From Gammaproteobacteria bacterium (GTDB lineage Bacteria > Pseudomonadota > Gammaproteobacteria > Pseudomonadales > Azotimanducaceae), in contig DUBB01000049.1 in assembly GCA_012960535.1 (NCBI GenBank), positions 1-59,367 of the forward strand: a DNA stretch of 59,367 nucleotides. Direction: 5' to 3'. The stretch's first letter is position 1; every line of letters starts with the position of its first letter. The notes below the pieces were generated by a model that made no database searches, was not told the DNA's origin, and saw only the letters and a program-made list of their open reading frames with translations. Below are positions 54,396 to 59,367 of the stretch, in pieces. The translations under genes were made by a program, and so were the position numbers.

Positions 54396-54914
54396 CTATG
54401 ACTCCTGTGTGATCCGATCCTCAACTGCAAATCCTCGATTAGGGACTAAAACAGTGCGCTTATAGTCCATTACCAGCACCTGGTCCTGGTTAAAAGCCCG
54501 GGTCGCAACTGCTACGATACCTTGATTAGGCCGTGACCGGGATGCTCGTTTTTCCAGCACTTCAGACTCCGCATACAGGGTATCACCGTTGAAAACCGGA
54601 GCTGGTAGCGTTATATCGGTCCAGCCCAGGTTAGCGATGGCCTTCTGGCTCACATCTGCAACGCTCATGCCTGCCACAATCGCCAGGGTCAGCGCGCTGT
54701 TTACAATAGGTCTGCCAAATTCCGAATATTTGGCGTATTCAGCATCAAAATGAATGGGGTGCTGATTCATGGTCAGCAAGGTAAACCAGGTATTATCGGC
54801 TTCTGTAATGGTTCTGCCAGGTCGATGCTCGTAAATATCCCCTACCGTGAATTCTTCAAAGTAACGGCCGGATGATGCCCGGTAACGGTTGCCTGCAAGG
54901 TTATTTTCACTCAT
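54396..54914 (-). CDS. MaoC-family dehydratase (enoyl-CoA hydratase-like)
   Basis: 172 residues, a single hot-dog domain. FEEFTVGDIYEHRPGRTITEADNTWFT is the family start, and LTMNQHPIHFDAEYAKYSEFGRPIVN is the catalytic helix with its Asp/His pattern (N-x-x-P-x-H-x-D). The ending shows RAFNQDQVLVMDYKRTVLV. It would hydrate the enoyl-CoA made by the adjacent acyl-CoA dehydrogenase, or act as a mesaconyl-CoA hydratase-type enzyme. First gene of the three-gene minus-strand group. Confidence 0.9.
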   Translation of the reverse strand: MSENNLAGNRYRASSGRYFEEFTVGDIYEHRPGRTITEADNTWFTLLTMNQHPIHFDAEYAKYSEFGRPIVNSALTLAIVAGMSVADVSQKAIANLGWTDITLPAPVFNGDTLYAESEVLEKRASRSRPNQGIVAVATRAFNQDQVLVMDYKRTVLVPNRGFAVEDRITQES

Positions 54915-54981
54915 CGGTTATCTAACTCATTATTGAGGTTAGACTTAACTTACCATCTTTGATATTGCAGGAGCTATATCG

Positions 54982-55368
54982 ATGCAGATAAACAAGACCA
55001 GAGCAGTACTGAGCCCTACCATGGAATTCTTCACTAAAGCACTGTCACCTGACTTCTACAATGAACTCGAGCACGAATTCGATGGCTTTGCTAACCACAT
55101 CCTGCTTTCACAGCATTCATTCAATGAAGATTGGGGAGTGTGGGAAAAACACCCCCTTGGCGATGAAATCGTGTTATTGCTCAGCGGCGAAGCTGATCTG
55201 GTTACCGTGCAGGATCGCGAAGAAAACACGCAACACCTTGCGGTACAGGGCGATTATGTTCTAATAAAGAAAGATACTTGGCATACCGCCCGAACAACCC
55301 AGCCCACCTCAATGCTGTTTATCACCGCCGGCGAGGGGACTGTAAACGAGGAAAACCCATTCTCATAA
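54982..55368 (+). CDS. cupin-domain protein
   Basis: 128 residues, cytoplasmic. Motif 1: WGVWEKHPLGDEIVLLLSGEADLVT, with the His and Glu/Asp typical of a cupin with reduced ligand set. Motif 2: GDYVLIKKDTWHTARTTQPTSMLFITAGEGT, with the later His. It resembles small cupins that bind metal and small molecules; no function is assigned. AGGAG lies 8 bases ahead of ATG 54982. It is divergent from the MaoC gene with only about 65 bases between starts, so promoters are compact. Confidence 0.85.
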   Translation: MQINKTRAVLSPTMEFFTKALSPDFYNELEHEFDGFANHILLSQHSFNEDWGVWEKHPLGDEIVLLLSGEADLVTVQDREENTQHLAVQGDYVLIKKDTWHTARTTQPTSMLFITAGEGTVNEENPFS

Positions 55369-55591
55369 ATGCCTGGACCCGCACTGCAACGATGATTGAT
55401 CAAAGTATCCGTCAACTCGCCAGCTTGGCTCTTGCTCGATCGGTGAGGCTAACAGAAGACCCCCCGCATAAATTTATGGCCTGACCATTTACAAAATTAC
55501 AATCATCCGTCCTTAATTGTAAGCTCGACTAAGCGCTTGTCGAGGGGTGTTGATCTTTTTCCACACCAGTCACTTATTGTATAGTAACGCT

Positions 55592-56809
55592 ATGGCGATC
55601 CACGAAACAGATCATCTGGGATTTGAAGCCCCTGCACCACTGGAGCATCCTGCAAGGGCTAGCATCCCGAATGGTCATCCTGCCGGTCCTGCCCTGGGTG
55701 AGTATCTGCCTGACTTTACTTTACCGGACCACCTGGGACGACTCGTAAACTTTCAAGAACATCGCCAAGGAAGGAAAGTTGTCCTGAGCTTCATTCGCTC
55801 AGTCGTCTGGTGACCCCCATGTCTGACCCAACTCGGTGAGTTAAGGGAAAATTATAGCCTGTTTGAAGCAGCCGGGATTGACCTGATTGTGGTTTCCTAT
55901 GACGATGAGTTGGCACTTAAAGCCTATATAGATGCAACTGCTGCGCCCTTCACCATGCTCTCCGATAAAGACTCAAAGGTCATTCGACAATATGGAATTC
56001 TCAACGAAACCGTTCTTCCAGGTGATATCCCGATCTATGGTATCCCCTATCCAGGAAGCTACGTAGCCGATGAGCAGGCTAGGGTCATCTATAAAACCTT
56101 TCTGGAAAGCTACAAATGTCGAGAAAGCCCCCAGGTACTCATCGATTCAGCGCTAGGGCAGGTCAGTCTGGGTGATCCAGAGACAAGCATGCAGGCTGGT
56201 GATGAAGATATTCGCGTCCGGGTCGGCCTGCTGGGTGGCGCCATAAAACAGGGTGCACAACGCAGAGTTGTCGTTCGGTTTGAAATGAGCCCAGGATTAC
56301 ATCTTTACGGTAAGCCAGCGCCTGCAGGGATGATTCCCGTCGAAATCAACGTAAATGGACCCGATGGCTTGGTCGTGCAGCAAGCCATCCTGCCAGCGAC
56401 TACGTCGCTATGGCTTCAGGAGTTGAATCTTGAACTGGCGGTCTGGACCGGTCAGCTAGATGTGCAGATACCCATATATGCTTTATCTAAAGTCGCATCC
56501 GAACTCAAACCCCTCACCGTCACTGAATTGACCCTGGAAATCAGCGTGCGCTACCAGGCCTGTAATCAAGTCACCTGCCTGATACCCCGTACCGAACATT
56601 TTGCCCTGACGGTACCGATAGACGTAATCGATGTACCCCAACTGAGCCTGTTTGCTGGCAATGGCCAGAAGACGCTGGGGTTCAAAGCTGCTCCGCACCT
56701 CATGCGCCTGGTATGGCGCATTTTTCGAATGAACCCCTTAGCCTTCTTCAAAGGAATTGCAAGGCAGCGAAAAAGAATCCGCAAAGCGAAAAATCGCCGT
56801 TTTAGTTGA
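55592..56809 (+). CDS. probable selenoprotein: UxxC peroxiredoxin-like domain fused to DsbD-alpha-like domain
   Basis: Read through one in-frame TGA (55811-55813) this is a 405-residue protein from ATG 55592. Residues about 40-190 are an AhpC/TSA redoxin. LSFIRSVVW-U-PPCLTQLGEL places the TGA-coded residue 74 where homologues have the Cys of W-C-P-x-C, giving U74-P-P-C77. Later redoxin motifs are intact (YGIPYPGSYVADEQARVIYK). Residues about 210-350 resemble the DsbD N-terminal domain, with VRYQACNQVTCLIP (Cys324, Cys329). A SECIS-like hairpin follows the TGA. No signal peptide is obvious, and the C-terminus is very basic. The alternative is a nonsense-mutated pseudogene, less likely as nothing else is damaged. 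GTG 55547 is another possible start. Confidence 0.82.
55811..55813 (+). other. recoded TGA (selenocysteine codon)
   Basis: The TGA lies between the Trp codon and PPC codons of the peroxiredoxin-like active site. Downstream sequence remains open in the same frame for 332 codons. Position and context support Sec insertion rather than termination. Confidence 0.78.
55827..55847 (+). promoter_or_regulatory. bacterial SECIS-like stem-loop
   Basis: CCC-AACTC-GGT-GAGTT-AA-GGG: five base pairs close a GGT loop, and a further CCC/GGG helix is separated by a two-base AA bulge. The loop begins 21 bases after the TGA and its first two bases are G. This fits the published bacterial SECIS pattern (loop about 16-37 nt past the UGA, a G in the first two loop positions). 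Confidence 0.68.
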
Positions 56810-56880
56810 GCAGAAATTCGACTAAAGAAGCGGTGTCATCAGCAGAGATCTGGACCAGCCAGTTTTACTCATAAAGCTGG

Positions 56881-57864
56881 CTATTCATCCTGGTCAAGTG
56901 ATTTCATGCCTGCGGCTGTATATCGCTCACCGGCCACATTGTCACGGCTAAACACCTTATCTACCTGGCCGATGATCTCATCGCTGAGAACAAGGTCTGC
57001 GGCAGACGCGTTTTCTTCGAGATAACTAACTCGTTTTGTGCCCGGTATAGGAGCAATAAAGTCTCCCTGTGCCAGTAACCAGGCCAAGGCGATCTGGCCA
57101 CGAGTGACATTAAGCGAATCTGCAATCAATCCTAATCTGGCCACCAGTTGCAGATTCACTTGCAGGTTTTCACCCTGGAACCGCGGCATGGTGGTGCGCA
57201 TATCACCGCTCTCCCGGATTGAATCCTGGCCCGTTATGGTGCCTGTCAGAATGGCCCTACCCATCGGGCTGAATGGCACAAATCCAACGCCTAATTCGTC
57301 GCACGCAGGTAACACATGGCTATGAGGGTCACGCGTCCACAAAGAGTACTCAGACTGAACTGCAGAAATGGGATGAACACAATGGGCCCGTCGCAGCGTC
57401 ACAGATGAAACCTCAGACAGACCTAAATAGCGAACCTTACCTTTTTCCACCAGGCGAGACATGGCACCCACGGTATCTTCAATGGGGACCAAAGGGTCCA
57501 GACGGTGCAGGTAATAAAGATCAATGACGTCGGTCTGAAGTCGGCTCAGGGATTCATCGCAGCGCATCTCAACTTGATCCGGATGACCATTAATACCCCG
57601 CTGGCCATCTACCAGGGTAATGCCAAATTTAGTGGCCAGCTGAATTTCTGCACGCCGAGCTTTTAAAACTCGGCCGATGAGTTTCTCATTGTGGCCCATA
57701 CCATAGGCATTGGCTGTATCAAGAAAACTGACGCCTATATCAAGGGCTCGGTGCAGGGTTCTTTCCGATTCTGCCGCATCCGCTTCACCATACGCCTGCG
57801 ACATACCCATGCAACCCAGGCCAATAGCGCTCACTTCCAGCTCACCCAGACGGACTGTTTTCAT
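56881..57864 (-). CDS. aldo/keto reductase
   Basis: 327 residues. AKR landmarks: IGLGCMGMSQAYGEAD; FLDTANAYGMGHNEKLIGRVL (Asp/Tyr of the tetrad); LATKFG (Lys); and DVIDLYYLHRLDP (His). C-terminal ENASAADLVLS resembles the AKR11/13 (YajO-like) subfamily that uses NADPH. It reduces an aldehyde or ketone. GAGGAG lies upstream of ATG 57864. It converges on the selenoprotein gene with about 70 bases between the stop codons, where a short palindrome (AGCCAG ... CTGGCT, 56857-56882) lacks a T-run. Confidence 0.9.
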   Translation of the reverse strand: MKTVRLGELEVSAIGLGCMGMSQAYGEADAAESERTLHRALDIGVSFLDTANAYGMGHNEKLIGRVLKARRAEIQLATKFGITLVDGQRGINGHPDQVEMRCDESLSRLQTDVIDLYYLHRLDPLVPIEDTVGAMSRLVEKGKVRYLGLSEVSSVTLRRAHCVHPISAVQSEYSLWTRDPHSHVLPACDELGVGFVPFSPMGRAILTGTITGQDSIRESGDMRTTMPRFQGENLQVNLQLVARLGLIADSLNVTRGQIALAWLLAQGDFIAPIPGTKRVSYLEENASAADLVLSDEIIGQVDKVFSRDNVAGERYTAAGMKSLDQDE

Positions 57865-57955
57865 CTCATAACTCCTCTGCTCATTGTGTTACCTGCCATT
57901 ACGGCCGCTTAGCGATTCAGCTTATTGGTGTCGATTGTGCTCTTTTAGAACAATC

Positions 57956-58567
57956 TCAGACCATGCCCTGCTCAACAATGAACGCTGAAACCACATCTAC
58001 GCCATCATTCTTCTTCAAATTGGTAAAGGTAAACTTTCTCTCTCCTCGCATACGCTGCGAATCTGTTTTCATTACCTCCAGCGACGCACCAACATAGGGT
58101 GCCAGATCGGTTTTATTGATTACCAGGAGGTCGGACCGGGTAATGCCAGGGCCACCTTTGCGCGGAATCTTGTCACCGGCGGACACATCAATGACATAAA
58201 TGGTGAGATCTGACAGTTCAGGGCTGAAGGTCGCGCTTAAATTATCGCCGCCACTTTCAATAAAAATAATGTCCAGCTGAGGAAACTTCTGATTTAGCTC
58301 GGCCACCGCATTCAGATTCATTGAGGCATCTTCGCGGATTGCCGTATGCGGGCAGCCGCCGGTCTCGACCCCGATGATCCGGTCTTGGGGCAACACCTGC
58401 ATCCGCATCAGCGCTTCGGCATCCTCTTGGGTGTAGATGTCATTGGTGATCACGCCGATTGACAGCCGGTCACGCAGGGCGCGGCAAAGCGCTGCCGTCA
58501 GGGTGGTTTTGCCCGCGCCCACGGGGCCGCCGATGCCGACCCGCAAAGGGCCATTGTTGCGTTTCAT
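57956..58567 (-). CDS. ureG: urease accessory GTPase UreG
   Basis: 203 residues. P-loop: [17 protein letters not shown]. Nickel-binding C-P-H in [17 protein letters not shown]. Other motifs: [34 protein letters not shown] and [13 protein letters not shown]. It delivers nickel to apo-urease in a complex with UreF/UreH using GTP. Its ATG overlaps the UreF stop (ATGA). The coding base composition changes inside the gene: the 5' third (58567 to about 58330) is GC-rich like ureF, while the rest is like the remainder of the window. The protein still looks intact, so any breakpoint is in a conserved stretch. Confidence 0.93.
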   Translation of the reverse strand: MKRNNGPLRVGIGGPVGAGKTTLTAALCRALRDRLSIGVITNDIYTQEDAEALMRMQVLPQDRIIGVETGGCPHTAIREDASMNLNAVAELNQKFPQLDIIFIESGGDNLSATFSPELSDLTIYVIDVSAGDKIPRKGGPGITRSDLLVINKTDLAPYVGASLEVMKTDSQRMRGERKFTFTNLKKNDGVDVVSAFIVEQGMV

Positions 58568-59211
58568 GTGCGGAAAATCCTCGAATACTGGGTTTCGTGT
58601 TTCATGGCGGCGATGTCACTTAGAAAGGCGGTGGAGGAGAGATCGTCGAGCGTGCCTGCTGCCGCTGCCTCGGCAACTTCGAGACAGACCGGCGCGAGCG
58701 CGCGGATGACGATCTGCCCCTCGGTCTGCCCCAAGGGGATAAGGCGCATGCCTGCGGTGGCAAGATTGGCGGCAAAGGCGTGCAGGAACATCTCTAGCGT
58801 TTGGCGCAGGGGCAGCCCTTGCAGACGCGCCGCGCGTCCTACGGCAACCGGATAGCAAAGCGGCGGCAGGTCGACCTGCCAGATCGCGGCACTTGCGCGG
58901 GCAAAGGCTTCGCCTTGCAGCACGGTCTCTTTCAACCGTTCGGCAGAGGCGGCAAAGGCGCGGGCCTGCGCGTCGATCTCTGCCGGGTCATCCGCGCGAT
59001 AGGCCGCCGCGAGGAAAAGCGCATCGGCCTGACCCGCGCCGTGCCGCAGCACGCTGGACAGCCAGTCGGCCAACGCATCTTGATCCGTCACCGCCCCGTC
59101 CTGCACCGCCCATTCCAGCCCGTGGCTATAGGCAAATGCCCCCACCGGATAGGAGGGGGAGAGCATCTGCACCAGCGTCAGAAGCGCGTCGGCCTGCAGG
59201 GTTTCAGCCAT
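58564..59211 (-). CDS. ureF: urease accessory protein UreF
   Basis: 215 residues from ATG 59211 ([11 protein letters not shown]), rather than the longer frame to 59319, which is the shadow of the His-rich ureE tail. Landmarks: [20 protein letters not shown] (family hallmark S-P-x-(F/Y)-P-x-G-x-F-x-x-S-x-G), [16 protein letters not shown], and the late [16 protein letters not shown]. All-helical chaperone of urease with UreG and UreH. The ATG overlaps the ureE stop. High GC and codon use differ from the window's main part. Confidence 0.93.
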   Translation of the reverse strand: MAETLQADALLTLVQMLSPSYPVGAFAYSHGLEWAVQDGAVTDQDALADWLSSVLRHGAGQADALFLAAAYRADDPAEIDAQARAFAASAERLKETVLQGEAFARASAAIWQVDLPPLCYPVAVGRAARLQGLPLRQTLEMFLHAFAANLATAGMRLIPLGQTEGQIVIRALAPVCLEVAEAAAAGTLDDLSSTAFLSDIAAMKHETQYSRIFRT

Positions 59212-59367
59212 GCGCGTGGTCGTGGTGCTGGGCGGGGTCGTGATCATGCGCATGGTCGTGATCATGAACGGCGTGATGGACATGGCCGTGGTCGTGCCCA
59301 TGGGTGCGCCCATGGCCATAGGCGCCGCCTTCGGGGCGAAAGGGGGCGGTGATCTCTCGCGTGGCGG
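59204..59367 (-). CDS. ureE: urease accessory protein UreE, C-terminal part (truncated by window end)
   Basis: The last ~54 codons of ureE. The frame reads REITAPFRPEGGAYGHG and then a long His/Asp-rich tail (HGHDHGHVHH and HDHDHAHDHD), ending in HAHG-stop. A His-rich tail is the nickel-binding C-terminus of many UreE proteins. Its stop TGA overlaps the ureF ATG (ATGGCTGA). The rest of the gene lies beyond the window edge. Confidence 0.85.
   Translation of the reverse strand, partial: ATREITAPFRPEGGAYGHGRTHGHDHGHVHHAVHDHDHAHDHDPAQHHDHAHG

Noticed and set aside
55547..55813. stand-alone 88-residue protein ending at TGA 55811
   Set aside because: The frame continues after the TGA with conserved redoxin sequence; splitting it destroys a single enzyme.
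56857..56882. terminator between the selenoprotein and aldo/keto reductase genes
   Set aside because: Six-base palindrome but a 14-base loop and no T-run; too weak.
59212..59319. N-terminal extension of ureF (MAMGAPMGTTT...)
   Set aside because: This is the +1 frame of the His-rich ureE tail; the family start is at 59211.
1..59367. CRISPR arrays, rRNA genes, replication origin
   Set aside because: I saw no regularly spaced direct repeats, rRNA-like sequence or DnaA-box cluster.

Overview
The window looks like a chromosomal stretch from an uncultured, probably marine gammaproteobacterium-like heterotroph. The reasons are gene content (CoA-transferase, acyl-CoA dehydrogenase and MaoC catabolism, Tat-exported flavoenzymes, DKNYY and DUF3089 families), middling base composition and ordinary Shine-Dalgarno starts. 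There is no rRNA, ribosomal protein or other taxonomic marker, so this is inference. The last ~1 kb (ureE-ureF-5' ureG) is visibly GC-richer, with alphaproteobacterial-style codon use. The change falls inside ureG, which suggests recombination or a chimeric assembly join.

Layout. 1-14 kb is loosely packed: a TauD-type dioxygenase, a Ddn-like flavin/deazaflavin enzyme, a DUF3089 hydrolase, an amidase, an RND/MMPL permease, a VOC protein, a GPH-type MFS carrier and two small exported NTF2-like proteins. Between them lies a graveyard of broken DNA: two IS3-type transposase remnants, an integrase tail, a broken AT-rich exported-protein gene, other fragments and a dispersed intergenic repeat. 14-26 kb looks like an amine-oxidation module: two paralogous Tat-exported spermidine-dehydrogenase-like flavoenzymes, cupins, a TetR regulator with a palindromic operator, a PuuB-like amine oxidase, a Rieske oxygenase and a frameshifted SDR. 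26-37 kb carries a divergent ferric-reductase-like/helix-hairpin-helix pair, a lipoprotein amidohydrolase, a CoA-transferase/SDR/acyl-CoA dehydrogenase group and several small exported proteins.

37-55 kb is a catabolic block. Six minus-strand genes run from 48.6 to 37.8 kb: double-length class III CoA-transferase, single-chain biotin-dependent acyl-CoA carboxylase, SDR, aldehyde dehydrogenase, ThDP enzyme, second SDR. A Tat/lipoprotein amidase, an LLM flavin monooxygenase and a second set (MaoC, acyl-CoA dehydrogenase, CoA-transferase) follow. A plausible logic is amide or ester hydrolysis, activation to a CoA thioester, then dehydrogenation, hydration, carboxylation and C-C cleavage; the substrate cannot be read from sequence.

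The most notable item is at 55592-56809. A peroxiredoxin-like domain has an in-frame TGA exactly where the redox-active Cys of the W-C-P-x-C motif should be, followed by an open frame into a DsbD-alpha-like domain. A short stem-loop with a G-rich apical loop starts just downstream of the TGA and fits the bacterial SECIS pattern. I call it a probable selenoprotein (U-P-P-C) fused to a DsbD N-terminal-like module.
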